Made by a program: the position numbers and the translations under genes. Below, one piece after another: positions 1 to 8,386 of a DNA stretch of 64,000 nt. This stretch comes from Peribacillus frigoritolerans (GTDB taxonomy: Bacteria; Bacillota; Bacilli; Bacillales; Bacillaceae): contig NZ_SMZY01000001.1 of NCBI RefSeq assembly GCF_004358755.1, forward strand, positions 558,001 through 622,000. Reading direction: 5' to 3'. Position 1 is the stretch's first letter; each line of letters opens with the position of its first letter. Under the pieces are notes generated by a model. That model was not told the DNA's origin, ran no database searches, and was given only the letters and a program-made list of their open reading frames with translations.

Positions 1-120
1 AAATCCTTTAATAATATTTATGAAGCAGCACAGACACGACGTGTTGATATGCGGCTCGCAGCTTACATGGTCGGGGTCCGCAAAATGGCAGAAGCATCCC
101 GCTTCAGAGGCTGGATCTAA
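1..120 (+). CDS. gudB: Glutamate dehydrogenase, C-terminal fragment (GudB/RocG type)
   Basis: Only the last 39 codons are in the window; the gene starts to the left. The visible end reads ...AAYMVGVRKMAEASRFRGWI and stops at TAA 118-120. This matches the conserved C-terminus of catabolic NAD-dependent glutamate dehydrogenases, which interconvert glutamate and 2-oxoglutarate. Its position directly before ypdA fits gudB (old name ypcA) in the B. subtilis order. I cannot tell gudB from rocG on this fragment, nor see whether the active site is intact. A strong terminator follows. Confidence 0.8.
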   Translation, partial: KSFNNIYEAAQTRRVDMRLAAYMVGVRKMAEASRFRGWI

Positions 121-145
121 AATCAAATATTTGCATGAATTCAAG

Positions 146-178
146 AAATCTCCTATCATTATTGATAGGAGATTTTTT
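146..178 (+). terminator. Intrinsic terminator after glutamate dehydrogenase
   Basis: A perfect 13-bp stem (146-158 with 163-175) has a 4-nt loop and runs into a T tract. It ends the glutamate dehydrogenase transcript and separates it from ypdA. Confidence 0.9.
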
Positions 179-227
179 ATTTAATAGACAAACAGGACGA
201 TTTTAGTTTTATTCAGGAGTGAACGCT

Positions 228-1196
228 TTGAAAACGGAACAGGTTATTATTATCGGCGGTGGGCCATGCGGATTAGCTGCAGGCATTGCCTTAAAAGAAA
301 AAGGGATTAACCCTCTTATTATAGAAAAAGGAAACATCGTAAATTCCATTTACAACTACCCGACTCATCAGACGTTTTTCAGCTCAAGTGAAAAACTTGA
401 AATCGGCGAAATTCCTTTCATTACAGAAAACAGGAAGCCATTTCGTATCCAGGCGCTCGCTTATTACAGAGAAGTGGTCAAGAGGAGCGGCTTAAGAATC
501 AATGCTTTTGAAAAAGTAACTGAAGTATTGAGAGAAGGAACAGAATTTATTGTCAAAACGTCTAAAGCGGACTACCGAACTGATTTTATCGTGGCAGCAA
601 CCGGCTATTACGATCATCCAAACTATATGAACATTGAAGGAGAAGATCTTCCAAAAGTGTTCCACTATTTTAAAGAAGGACATCCGTATTTCGACAAAGA
701 TGTAGTTGTGGTAGGCGGGAAAAATTCAAGTGTGGACGCAGCGCTTGAACTTGTCCATGCCGGTGCCCGTGTAACGGTTATCTATAGAGGTGCAAATTAC
801 TCTCCGAGCGTAAAGCCCTGGATTCTGCCGGAATTTGAGGCTCTTGTCAAAAACGGCACAATCAATATGGAATTCAACTCTATTTTGAAACGAATAACAG
901 AAGAAGAAGTAACCTATGAAGTTGACTGCAAAGAAGAAAAAACGATCAAAAATGATTTTGTGTTTGCCATGACTGGATATCATCCTGATCATTCATTTTT
1001 GACTAAAATGGGTGTGGCAATTGACGAAACATCCGGCAGACCTGCTTTTTCCGAGGAGACAATGGAAACAAACGCAGAGGGTATCTATATTGCGGGTGTT
1101 ATCGCAGCAGGAAACAACGCAAATGAGATTTTTATTGAAAATGGCCGATTTCATGGCGGATTGTTGGCGAGTCATATTGCAGAGAAAATGAAATAA
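228..1196 (+). CDS. ypdA: YpdA, NADPH-dependent bacillithiol disulfide reductase
   Basis: FAD-dependent pyridine nucleotide-disulfide oxidoreductase-like protein of 322 aa that reduces oxidised bacillithiol in the cytoplasm. An N-terminal FAD-binding GGGPCGLAAG motif follows the first beta strand, and a second dinucleotide-binding segment (VVVVGGKNSSVDAALEL) lies mid-protein. The AGVIAAGNNANEIFIENGR segment near the C-terminus is typical of the family. The start is taken as TTG 228, which sits 7-8 nt after an AGGAG box at 215-219; the upstream GTG at 219 overlaps that box. The bshA and bshB1 genes in the same window supply the matching thiol pathway. Confidence 0.9.
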   Translation: MKTEQVIIIGGGPCGLAAGIALKEKGINPLIIEKGNIVNSIYNYPTHQTFFSSSEKLEIGEIPFITENRKPFRIQALAYYREVVKRSGLRINAFEKVTEVLREGTEFIVKTSKADYRTDFIVAATGYYDHPNYMNIEGEDLPKVFHYFKEGHPYFDKDVVVVGGKNSSVDAALELVHAGARVTVIYRGANYSPSVKPWILPEFEALVKNGTINMEFNSILKRITEEEVTYEVDCKEEKTIKNDFVFAMTGYHPDHSFLTKMGVAIDETSGRPAFSEETMETNAEGIYIAGVIAAGNNANEIFIENGRFHGGLLASHIAEKMK

Positions 1197-1229
1197 AGAA
1201 AATGGCTTTCTGATAAGTCTATAAAATTA

Positions 1230-1270
1230 AGCAGGCTGGAAAAGGAATGGTTTTCCTGCCTGCTTTTTTT
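1230..1270 (+). terminator. Terminator after ypdA
   Basis: AGCAGGC at 1230-1236 pairs with GCCTGCT at 1258-1264. The A-rich and T-rich inner arms extend the stem, and a run of T follows. It ends ypdA before the repeat-rich intergenic region. Confidence 0.75.
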
Positions 1271-1279
1271 ATAAGTATA

Positions 1280-1402
1280 TTTAGTGGTATCAGTCGAAGT
1301 AGTGCAACCACTTTTAATGATGCAAAGAGTAATAAGTGGCCTCATTCTCCTTAGCGCAACCACTTTTAACGGTTCAAAGCATGACAAGTGGCGTCATTCC
1401 AA
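1280..1402. repeat. Tandem 52-bp repeat, about 2.3 copies
   Basis: GCAACCACTTTTAA occurs at 1304 and again at 1356, a period of 52 bp. Each copy contains CCACTT followed about 20 nt later by AAGTGG, so each could form a hairpin, and each ends in a TCATTC-like tail. A partial third copy precedes them. No coding content is seen. Confidence 0.6.
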
Positions 1403-1416
1403 ATAGTCTCCGGATC

Positions 1417-1704
1417 CTTATCTGCCTGTCGGAGCTGAACAGTCGGTTCCGCTTTTCTTATTGTCCAGCTCCACCTCCTAACTCCTCGGTCAGAACAAAT
1501 TCACCGAAAAAGTCAAACCCGGACTTTTCCGGTAAATTCTTATCTGCCTGTCGGAGCTGAACAGTCGGTTCCGCTTTTCTGGTTGTCCAGCTCCACCTCC
1601 TAACTCCTCGGTCAGAACAAATTCACCGAAAAAGTCAAACCCGGACTTTTCCGGTGAATTCTTATCTGCCTGTCGGAGCTGAACAGTCGGTTCCGCTTTT
1701 CTGG
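1417..1704. repeat. 122-bp-period intergenic repeat, two full units plus a partial third
   Basis: The segment beginning CTTATCTGCCTGTCGG recurs at 1417, 1539 and 1661, exactly 122 bp apart. The last copy is cut off at the ansA stop codon (1706). Within a unit GGAGCTGAACA can pair with TGTCCAGCTCC. A longer inner hairpin (AATTCACCGAAAAAGTC with a near-perfect complement about 6 nt later) follows. A related pair with the same 122-bp period is at 15824-15990. An apparent 74-codon reading frame here (1336-1560) is only the repeat. Confidence 0.8.
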
Positions 1705-1705
1705 T

Positions 1706-2674
1706 TTAATACGAAAATATTTCCTGTAATTCTTCTTCGTTATGTGTGGTTTCAAGGGCAATCATGAGTTTTAGTCTTGCTTTTTGGCCATTTAGTCCGT
1801 TGCTGAAAATAATGCCGGCGTCTTTGAGTGTTTTTCCCCCGCCTTCATAGGCATAGACGTCTTGAACGATGCCGTTGAAGCATCTGGATACAATGACAAT
1901 TTTAACGCCTAAGCTCATTAATCTTTTTAAGGACGTCATCATTTTGGGCGGCAGGTTGCCTTGTCCCAGTGCTTCAATAACCAAACCGTCTAGTTTTAAT
2001 TGTTCTATGGCTTTCAAGATTGTTTCATCCATGCCTGCATATGCTTTTAAAAGCAGGACCTGCTTTGTTAAAGAGGCAACAGCGAGTGACGTTCGATTGA
2101 CCGGTTTATGATGAAAGGCAACGCCTCTTTTATTGACGATGCCGATCGGGCCGTATTGCGGACTCTGAAAGGTCGCTACATTGCTTGTATGTGTTTTCGT
2201 GGCATTTTTTGCCGAGTGGACCTCATCGTTCATGACGACGAGTACACCCATTTCTGCTGCTTCTTTGCTTGCGGCGACTTGAATGGATGATACTAGATTG
2301 TATAATCCGTCTGAACCGAGCTCATTGCTTGACCTCATGGCACCTGTAATGACAACGGGTATGCTGACATTTAAAGTCAAGTCCAGAAAATACGCCGTTT
2401 CCTCAAGAGTGTCTGTACCGTGAGTAATAACGATGCCGTCAATTTTATCCTTCTTGCATGCCTTTTCAATCGTTTCTTTTAATTGGAGCATTTCGTTTGG
2501 GGTGATATGAGGCGAAGGCAGGTAAAATAATTCCTTTGCCGTAATCACAATATCGTTGAATTTCAGTAAGTTGTGAAGCAGGGGATTCGATTCTCCCTGT
2601 TTGACTTCCCCCGTTGTTTCATCTTCACTCATTGAGATCGTACCGCCTGTGTGAATGACAAATATATGTTTCAT
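1706..2674 (-). CDS. ansA: L-asparaginase, type I
   Basis: Asparaginase of 322 aa that hydrolyses L-asparagine to aspartate and ammonia. The first catalytic threonine lies in the N-terminal motif HTGGTISM. The second conserved block, VITHGTDTLEETAYFLDL, holds the second threonine, aspartate and the TDT signature. No signal peptide is seen, so a cytoplasmic enzyme is expected. Start ATG 2674 is preceded by GGAGGAG at the right distance; a longer in-frame start at 2731 lacks one. The gene is convergent to ypdA and divergent from prsW. Its stop codon abuts the 122-bp repeat, which therefore forms its 3' flank. Whether it is ansA or a paralogue cannot be told here. Confidence 0.88.
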   Translation of the reverse strand: MKHIFVIHTGGTISMSEDETTGEVKQGESNPLLHNLLKFNDIVITAKELFYLPSPHITPNEMLQLKETIEKACKKDKIDGIVITHGTDTLEETAYFLDLTLNVSIPVVITGAMRSSNELGSDGLYNLVSSIQVAASKEAAEMGVLVVMNDEVHSAKNATKTHTSNVATFQSPQYGPIGIVNKRGVAFHHKPVNRTSLAVASLTKQVLLLKAYAGMDETILKAIEQLKLDGLVIEALGQGNLPPKMMTSLKRLMSLGVKIVIVSRCFNGIVQDVYAYEGGGKTLKDAGIIFSNGLNGQKARLKLMIALETTHNEEELQEIFSY

Positions 2675-2791
2675 AAGCTCCTCCGAATGTTTGAAATCTT
2701 TTTCTCTGTTTGATCTTTCATTCATTTTCAATTCTACGATAACATGATACCATTAATAAATAGAAGATTTTAGAAGAAAGAAGGCCTGTGG
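2675..2791. promoter_or_regulatory. Divergent ansA/prsW promoter region
   Basis: Both genes are transcribed outward from this 117-bp gap. On the minus strand TTTATT, 18 nt and TAGAAT form a weak sigma-A-like pair for ansA. On the plus strand TTTTCA, 17 nt and TACCAT could serve prsW. Neither is a strong match. Confidence 0.3.
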
Positions 2792-3445
2792 ATGATTGCC
2801 ATTATATCTGCCGGCATAGCCCCTGGTTTAGCCATTTTAAGCTATTTTTATTTAAAAGACCAGTATGATTCAGAGCCGTTCTACATGGTTTTCAGGTCAT
2901 TTGTTTTTGGGGCATTGCTCGTTTTTCCAATCATGTTTATACAATATGTACTTGAAGAAGAAAAAGTCTTTGACTCTGGACTGATGCTGGCATTTGTATC
3001 CAGCGGGCTTCTGGAAGAGTTTTTCAAATGGTTTATCTTAATAGTGACTATTTATCCGCATGTTCATTTTGATGAGCATTATGACGGTATTGTTTACGGT
3101 GTTGCATCTTCTCTTGGATTTGCCACCCTGGAAAATATTCTGTACTTGATCGGAAATGGACTGGAGTTCGCAATTGGCAGAGCGCTATTGCCTGTATCGA
3201 GTCATGCGCTGTTTGGTGTCATTATGGGGTATTACCTTGGGAAAGGAAAGTTTTCCCTTATTTCCGAAAAAAAGAAATGGATTTTGCTGTCTTTGATGCT
3301 TCCGGTTCTGCTGCACGGATTATATGATTACATATTGGTCGCACATGAACATTGGCCGTTTTATATGGTTCCTTTTATGTTTTTTTTATGGTGGTTCGCA
3401 CTGCACAAAGCAAAAAAAGCAAGAATGATCAAACATCCTGTATAA
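2792..3445 (+). CDS. prsW: PrsW, membrane-embedded site-1 protease for anti-sigma factor
   Basis: Polytopic membrane protein of 217 aa. In B. subtilis PrsW starts cleavage of the anti-sigma factor RsiW, releasing sigma-W under envelope stress. The conserved glutamate pair of the EEFFKW motif falls at residues 75-76, and the conserved histidine of the LLHGLYDY segment at 175. These agree with the functional residues of the family. About seven hydrophobic segments are visible. The start ATG 2792 has a modest AAGG box. The gene sits between ansA and sleB, as in B. subtilis (ypdC). The RsiW partner is not in the window. Confidence 0.9.
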   Translation: MIAIISAGIAPGLAILSYFYLKDQYDSEPFYMVFRSFVFGALLVFPIMFIQYVLEEEKVFDSGLMLAFVSSGLLEEFFKWFILIVTIYPHVHFDEHYDGIVYGVASSLGFATLENILYLIGNGLEFAIGRALLPVSSHALFGVIMGYYLGKGKFSLISEKKKWILLSLMLPVLLHGLYDYILVAHEHWPFYMVPFMFFLWWFALHKAKKARMIKHPV

Positions 3446-3451
3446 GCAAAA

Positions 3452-3482
3452 AGCAATCCTTTCAGAGGGTTGCTTATTTTAT
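3452..3482 (+). terminator. Terminator after prsW
   Basis: AGCAATCC with AGGGTTGCT forms an 8-bp stem with a short loop, followed by a TTATTTTATT tract. Confidence 0.7.
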
Positions 3483-3576
3483 TATGGACAGAAGTTCTTA
3501 ATCAGGTTGTATAAAATGCCATTTACTACAAAAAATACGTTGTAAGGAAAACCATTAATCATGAGGAGGCAGCAGC

Positions 3577-4536
3577 ATGCAGAAAAATCGTTTCATTTGG
3601 ATGACGGCAGGTGCAGTAATCATTGCCCTCTTTTTCCAAATGACTATTTTAAATCAAAATGAAGCCCATGCGTTTTCGAATCAAGTGATTCAAAAAGGCG
3701 CTGTTGGCGATGATGTTGTGGAACTGCAGGCAAGATTGCAGTACAACGGATATTATAACGGTTCAATCGATGGAGTATATGGATGGAGCACTTATTGGGC
3801 TGTACGCAACTTTCAATATGAATTTGGATTAAAGGAAATAGATGGACTGGTGGGAGAGTCAACAAAACATAAACTCACACAGACTACAAAATATTATCGG
3901 GATTTTGTCCATAAGCAGCTTAACTCTGGCAAAGATTTTACACATTACGGAGGCGTTCCGCTCAGCAGACAGAGCTCGCCTTCAAAACAGTATAAGGCTA
4001 AATTAAAAGCGGCATACGGCAAAAAAGGAGGAGGCAAGGCCCCTTCAGGACAGGCAAAACAAACACAGCCGAAGCAGCAGGCTCAGCCAAAACAGCAGGC
4101 TCAGCCAAAACAGCAGGCACAGCCTAAAGCAAAGCCACAGCCTAAAGCAAAAACAACCGCTGTAAATATGCCGGAGGGTTTTTCGCAAAATGATATTCAG
4201 CTAATGGCAAATGCAGTATACGGCGAAGCGCGCGGAGAACCGTATATCGGGCAGGTTGCTGTTGCCGCCGTTATTTTAAACCGGGTGGACAGTCCAACAT
4301 TCCCTAATACAGTATCAGGTGTTATTTTTGAGCCAAGAGCCTTTACAGCTGTAGCAGATGGGCAAATTTGGCTGACTCCGAATGAAACGGCTAAAAAAGC
4401 AGTAATGGATGCAATAAATGGCTGGGATCCAACAGAGAATGCGACTTATTATTTTAATCCCAATACCGCAACAAGCGGCTGGATTTGGGGACGTCCTCAA
4501 ATAAAACAGATTGGGAAACACATATTCTGCAATTAA
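3577..4536 (+). CDS. sleB: SleB, spore cortex-lytic enzyme
   Basis: Lytic transglycosylase of 319 aa that degrades cortex peptidoglycan containing muramic-delta-lactam during germination. An N-terminal signal peptide ends near AHAFSN (about residue 32). Next come a peptidoglycan-binding domain (about 35-100) and a low-complexity linker with QPKQQA repeated three times. The C-terminal Hydrolase_2 domain (about 205-319) starts at the conserved AVYGEARGEP block, which holds the catalytic glutamate. The RBS GAGGAGG lies upstream of ATG 3577. ypeB follows 12 nt later, and the two are normally co-expressed in the forespore under sigma-G. I could not assign a convincing sigma-G promoter. Confidence 0.93.
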   Translation: MQKNRFIWMTAGAVIIALFFQMTILNQNEAHAFSNQVIQKGAVGDDVVELQARLQYNGYYNGSIDGVYGWSTYWAVRNFQYEFGLKEIDGLVGESTKHKLTQTTKYYRDFVHKQLNSGKDFTHYGGVPLSRQSSPSKQYKAKLKAAYGKKGGGKAPSGQAKQTQPKQQAQPKQQAQPKQQAQPKAKPQPKAKTTAVNMPEGFSQNDIQLMANAVYGEARGEPYIGQVAVAAVILNRVDSPTFPNTVSGVIFEPRAFTAVADGQIWLTPNETAKKAVMDAINGWDPTENATYYFNPNTATSGWIWGRPQIKQIGKHIFCN

Positions 4537-4548
4537 GAGGTGAATGAA

Positions 4549-5892
4549 ATGATCAGAGGGATATTGATTGCGATTCTGACAATTGGAGTCGTCGGAACGG
4601 CTTATTGGGGCTACAAAGAGCATCAAGAAAAAAATGCTGTGCTGATTCATGCTGAAAATAACTACCAGCGTGCATTCCATGATTTGACCTATCAGGTTGA
4701 TCAGCTGCATGATAAAATCGGTGCCACTCTTGCAATGAATTCAAAAAAATCATTGTCGCCGGGCCTTGTTGAAGTATGGAGAATTACATCGGAAGCTCAT
4801 AGTGATGTGGGACAGCTGCCGCTGACATTGCTCCCTTTCAACAAAACAGAAGAGTTTTTAGCGGCAATATCTGATTTCAGCTACCGTACAGCTGTGCGGG
4901 ACCTGGATAAAGAACCATTATCAGATCAGGAATATGCCACACTAAAGCAGCTTTATACAAAATCAGAGGATATTCAAAAAGAACTGCGCAATGTCCAGCA
5001 TTTGGTTATCGATAACAATCTCAGATGGATGGATGTTGAACTTGCTCTGGCTTCTGGCGATGAAAAAGATGATAACACCATTATTAATGGATTTAAAACA
5101 GTTGAGAAAAATGTCAATGCCTATTCAGAAACAGATTTTGATCCGTCTTTAACGTCTGTTAAAAAAGAGGAAGAAGGTTTTAACCATTTAAAAGGCAAAG
5201 TCATTACAGAAAAAGAAGTTCCAAAGATTGTAGAAAAGTTTGTTCCGGGTTCTACCGGCGAAATGAAAGTAACGCCCAATGGGAAAGGTTCACCGCTTGA
5301 GTTTTACAGCGTATCAGTCAACGATCCGAAAAAGAAATCAGAGATTTATCTGGATATTACAAAAAAAGGCGGCTATCCGATTTGGCTGCTTCAGAACAGA
5401 GAAGTAAAAGACCCTAAGATCAGTTTAAATGATGCGTCTAATAATGCGGCGAAATTTTTAAAAGATCAGGGGTTTGAGGATTTGATTTTATATGAAAGTG
5501 CTCAATTTGAAAACATAGGCATTTTCTCCTTTGTGTCCGTCTATAAAAATGTAAGGCTTTATCCGGATGCAATCAGAATGAAAGTGGCTCTTGATGATGG
5601 AAAAGTAATTGGCTTTTCCGCAAGAGACTATCTGGCATCACACCGCAAACGCGAAATTCCGCAGGCGAAAATCAGTGCAGAAGAAGCAAGAAGTTTTGTT
5701 AATCCTAATCTGATGGTCCAAGAAGACAGACTGGCTATCATTACAAATGAACTGGGTGAAGAAGTTCTTACTTATGAGTTTTTAGGAACAATGGAGAATG
5801 ATACTTACAGAATTTTTGTCAATGCGAATGATGGAACGGAAGAAAAAGTTGAAAAGCTTGATAACTCTGAGCCGATCTATCAGGAAATTTAG
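4549..5892 (+). CDS. ypeB: YpeB, germination protein required for SleB assembly
   Basis: Protein of 447 aa needed for SleB localisation and stability in the spore. One N-terminal membrane segment (MIRGILIAILTIGVVGTAYWGY) is followed by a helical region and then PepSY-like repeats in the C-terminal half. ATG 4549 is preferred over GTG 4540, because the AGAGGTG box at 4536-4541 is correctly spaced for it and the family begins MIRGIL. It is co-transcribed with sleB and followed by a terminator. Confidence 0.92.
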   Translation: MIRGILIAILTIGVVGTAYWGYKEHQEKNAVLIHAENNYQRAFHDLTYQVDQLHDKIGATLAMNSKKSLSPGLVEVWRITSEAHSDVGQLPLTLLPFNKTEEFLAAISDFSYRTAVRDLDKEPLSDQEYATLKQLYTKSEDIQKELRNVQHLVIDNNLRWMDVELALASGDEKDDNTIINGFKTVEKNVNAYSETDFDPSLTSVKKEEEGFNHLKGKVITEKEVPKIVEKFVPGSTGEMKVTPNGKGSPLEFYSVSVNDPKKKSEIYLDITKKGGYPIWLLQNREVKDPKISLNDASNNAAKFLKDQGFEDLILYESAQFENIGIFSFVSVYKNVRLYPDAIRMKVALDDGKVIGFSARDYLASHRKREIPQAKISAEEARSFVNPNLMVQEDRLAIITNELGEEVLTYEFLGTMENDTYRIFVNANDGTEEKVEKLDNSEPIYQEI

Positions 5893-5922
5893 AAAGAAAA
5901 AAATGACAAAAAGATCCTAAAT

Positions 5923-5961
5923 AAAAAAAGGAAAAGATGAAATAGACTTTTCCTTTTTTTT
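5923..5961 (+). terminator. Terminator after sleB-ypeB
   Basis: AAAAAAAGGAAAAG pairs fully with CTTTTCCTTTTTTT across a 10-nt loop. The A-rich and T-rich flanks make it bidirectional in principle. Confidence 0.88.
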
Positions 5962-6011
5962 ATTCCATGATTTAATATTAAAGTAGAGTGAAATAGAGAG
6001 TATGTGATCAT

Positions 6012-6668
6012 GTGCTGAATATTGGGGATCGTTTAATTTTTGAAATAAAAGATGATCAGTCTGTAAAATTAAAATGCAGAGTAGTCGATCTTAAGGATCA
6101 GGTATTATATACCGATTATCCAGTGAATGAAAAGACAGGAAAACCATCGTTTTTGCTGAACGGAACACATTTATCTGCCACCTTCGTTGGAAATGATCAA
6201 AATCCTTATTATTTTGATACAGAAGTACTGGGCAGATTCAAAGATAATATACCGATGCTTGCCTTTAAACTTCCGGCAGCGCATGACATGACCAGAATTC
6301 AAAGAAGAGAGTATGTCAGAATTGAGACCGCAATTGATGTTGCTCTTCATTCAGTAAATGGCATGTTTGAGCCTTTTGTGACGACAACGATTGATTTAAG
6401 TGCAGGTGGTGCTGCAGTCAGCCTTCCCTCTCATGTCACTGTCAATCAAAATGAAGAGGTGTATGCATGGCTCTCTTTGCCTTTTCAAAAAGGAACAACT
6501 GAATATGCAAAAATCAAAGCGAAAATGATAAGAATCATAAAAAGCGGAAAGAAAGACATGGCCACGCTTCAGTTTCTTGACTTATCAGAACAAGACCGCA
6601 AGAAAGTGCTGCAATTTTGCTTTGACCAGCAGCTGCTTATGAAGAAAAAGGGAGTTTTAGCCGAATAA
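6012..6668 (+). CDS. ypfA: YpfA/MotI, PilZ-domain c-di-GMP receptor (flagellar clutch)
   Basis: Protein of 218 aa with an N-terminal YcgR-like domain (1-90) and a C-terminal PilZ domain. The c-di-GMP-binding signatures are visible as RIQRREYVRIE (RxxxR) at about residue 95 and DLSAGGAAVSL (D/NxSxxG) about 35 residues later. In B. subtilis the homologue binds c-di-GMP and disengages the flagellar stator. The start GTG 6012 has a weak RBS but matches the family N-terminus. It is followed by ypfB and cmk as in B. subtilis. The only other chemotaxis or motility gene in the window is cheR. Confidence 0.87.
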   Translation: MLNIGDRLIFEIKDDQSVKLKCRVVDLKDQVLYTDYPVNEKTGKPSFLLNGTHLSATFVGNDQNPYYFDTEVLGRFKDNIPMLAFKLPAAHDMTRIQRREYVRIETAIDVALHSVNGMFEPFVTTTIDLSAGGAAVSLPSHVTVNQNEEVYAWLSLPFQKGTTEYAKIKAKMIRIIKSGKKDMATLQFLDLSEQDRKKVLQFCFDQQLLMKKKGVLAE

Positions 6669-6720
6669 GAAAATTCCAATTGCATCATACTAGTTATAAA
6701 AAGTGGAGATGGATACATGT

Positions 6721-6915
6721 ATGATGCGGTTTGAACGAATTGTGATCAAGATTGTGATCATTCAATTGATTCTTTTATTTTGTGCACAGGCAGCGCTGAC
6801 GAATTCAAATCTTCAGCCCCACATCTCGCGTGTGGTACAATATGAAGGTGTAAATAAGCTGACAATCAGTGAATGGCTTGAAACCTTTAAACAATCAACT
6901 ATGCAGGATAAGTAG
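6721..6915 (+). CDS. ypfB: YpfB-like small membrane protein (DUF5359 family)
   Basis: About 64 aa with one hydrophobic segment (IVIKIVIIQLILLFCAQAAL) near the N-terminus and a soluble tail. Size, position between ypfA and cmk, and overall pattern fit YpfB. The likely start is ATG 6721 or 6724. The GTG at 6703 is probably part of the GTGGAG ribosome-binding box. Function is unknown. Confidence 0.65.
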   Translation: MMRFERIVIKIVIIQLILLFCAQAALTNSNLQPHISRVVQYEGVNKLTISEWLETFKQSTMQDK

Positions 6916-6994
6916 ACCTGCATTCTTTTTATTTCTTATTAAAACAGCATGAAGATTCCTGAATATGTATCTAGGAAACTATCAAGGAGGAACT

Positions 6995-7666
6995 ATGGAA
7001 CGTAATATATCGATTGCAATTGATGGACCTGCAGCAGCAGGCAAAAGCACAGTTGCAAAAATTTTAGCAGAAGACTATTCGTATGTTTATATTGACACCG
7101 GTGCCATGTACAGAGCTCTTACTTATAAAGCGATTCAGCAGAAAGCCGATTTAGAAAACGAAGAAATTCTGAAAGAGATTCTGTCAAATACAAAAATAGA
7201 CCTAGTTCCAAGTGAAAAAGGACAGCTTGTTTATGTGAATGGGGAAAATGTCACAGAAGTGATCCGCACCCATGAAGTCACAAATTCTGTTTCTATCGTG
7301 GCAAAACATGCTTCTGTCAGAGAAGAAATGGTCAAAAGACAAAAAGAAATGGCAAGCGGCGGCAGAGTGGTTATGGACGGAAGAGATATCGGAACCCATG
7401 TTCTGCCGGATGCAGAAGTGAAGATTTTTTTGAGAGCATCTGTGCTTGAACGTGCAAAAAGACGTCATGACGAAAATCTTTCAAAAGGATTTGAATCCGA
7501 TTTAGAGCAGCTGAAGCTTGACATTGCAAGAAGGGACAAACTTGATTCTGAACGGGTCATTGCTCCTCTTAAAAAAGCAGATGACGCTGTTGAAATTGAT
7601 ACCACGTCACTGTCTATTTCTGGTGTTGTGGAAGAAATCAAAAAAATTGTCAAAGAGAGGCTTTGA
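6995..7666 (+). CDS. cmk: Cytidylate kinase
   Basis: CMP/dCMP kinase of 224 aa that makes CDP and dCDP for nucleotide and phospholipid synthesis. The P-loop GPAAAGKST is at residues 10-18, followed by DTGAMYRA (CMP binding) and the GRDIGT motif. An AAGGAGG box sits 6 nt before ATG 6995; an upstream in-frame ATG at 6965 lacks support. The stop codon overlaps the plsC start, so the two are translationally coupled. Confidence 0.95.
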   Translation: MERNISIAIDGPAAAGKSTVAKILAEDYSYVYIDTGAMYRALTYKAIQQKADLENEEILKEILSNTKIDLVPSEKGQLVYVNGENVTEVIRTHEVTNSVSIVAKHASVREEMVKRQKEMASGGRVVMDGRDIGTHVLPDAEVKIFLRASVLERAKRRHDENLSKGFESDLEQLKLDIARRDKLDSERVIAPLKKADDAVEIDTTSLSISGVVEEIKKIVKERL

Positions 7667-8256
7667 TGAAAATGAACTTTTATCAATTTGCCAAAGGTGT
7701 AGTAGCTTCAGTGTTCTTTCCTCTTTACCGGGTCGAGGTAAAAGGGAAAGAGCATTTTCCTAAGGAAGGCGCGGTTCTTTTGTGTTCGAATCATATTGAT
7801 AACTTAGATCCTCCTACAGTCGGGATATCAGCTCCAAGACAAGTGCATTTTATGGCGAAAGAAGAATTGTTTCGAGTCCCTATATTAGGGGGTATAGTCA
7901 GAAAAGTTGGATCTTTTCCTGTTAAAAGAGGCATGAGTGACCGTGAAGCTTTAAGAAATGGTTTAAATGTGCTGAAAGAAGGCGGCGTTTTGGGATTATT
8001 CCCTGAAGGCACAAGAAGCAAAGACGGCCAGCTTGGAAAGGGGCTTGCGGGAGCAGGTTTTTTCGCCCTCAGATCTAATGCTTTAGTCGTTCCCTGCGCA
8101 GTTATAGGCACGTATAAGCCTTTTCGGAAAGTGAAAGTTTTCTTCGGCGAGCCTATCAATCTGGATCCTTTAAGAGAGAGAAAAGCTACTGCTGAAGAAG
8201 CAACTGAACTGATTATGTCGAAAATTGCAGAACTGCTCGAAAAACATCGCTCTTAA
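7666..8256 (+). CDS. plsC: 1-acyl-sn-glycerol-3-phosphate acyltransferase (PlsC family)
   Basis: Membrane-associated acyltransferase of 196 aa that converts lysophosphatidic acid to phosphatidic acid. The HX4D catalytic motif is seen in SNHIDNLDPP at about residue 42, and the glycerol-phosphate-binding block as FPEGTRSKDGQL. ATG 7666 overlaps the cmk stop (TGATG) and follows AGAGAGG. Association with cmk is common in Bacillaceae and links nucleotide and phospholipid precursor supply. The exact in vivo acyl donor and paralogue identity are not shown by sequence. Confidence 0.88.
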   Translation: MKMNFYQFAKGVVASVFFPLYRVEVKGKEHFPKEGAVLLCSNHIDNLDPPTVGISAPRQVHFMAKEELFRVPILGGIVRKVGSFPVKRGMSDREALRNGLNVLKEGGVLGLFPEGTRSKDGQLGKGLAGAGFFALRSNALVVPCAVIGTYKPFRKVKVFFGEPINLDPLRERKATAEEATELIMSKIAELLEKHRS

Positions 8257-8268
8257 GAGTCTTACTAC

Positions 8269-8300
8269 TTGACAAAATGTAACATTTATTAGAAGTTAGT
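8269..8300 (+). promoter_or_regulatory. Possible sigma-A promoter before ypfD
   Basis: TTGACA at 8269-8274 is a perfect -35, but the best -10 candidates (TTAGAA or TAGAAG) are weak or badly spaced. A near-palindrome, AAATGTAACATTT, covers the spacer. Confidence 0.3.
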
Positions 8301-8386
8301 AAAAAGAGTATTTTCACTTTATTCTAAAAAGTGATTTCATACATATCCAACTAAAGTCGTGGGTTGTGACCAAGGAGGTAATTGGA

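Noticed and set aside
1336-1560. A 74-codon frame between ypdA and ansA
   Set aside because: It is made of the 52-bp and 122-bp repeats with no RBS; it is a by-product of repeat composition.
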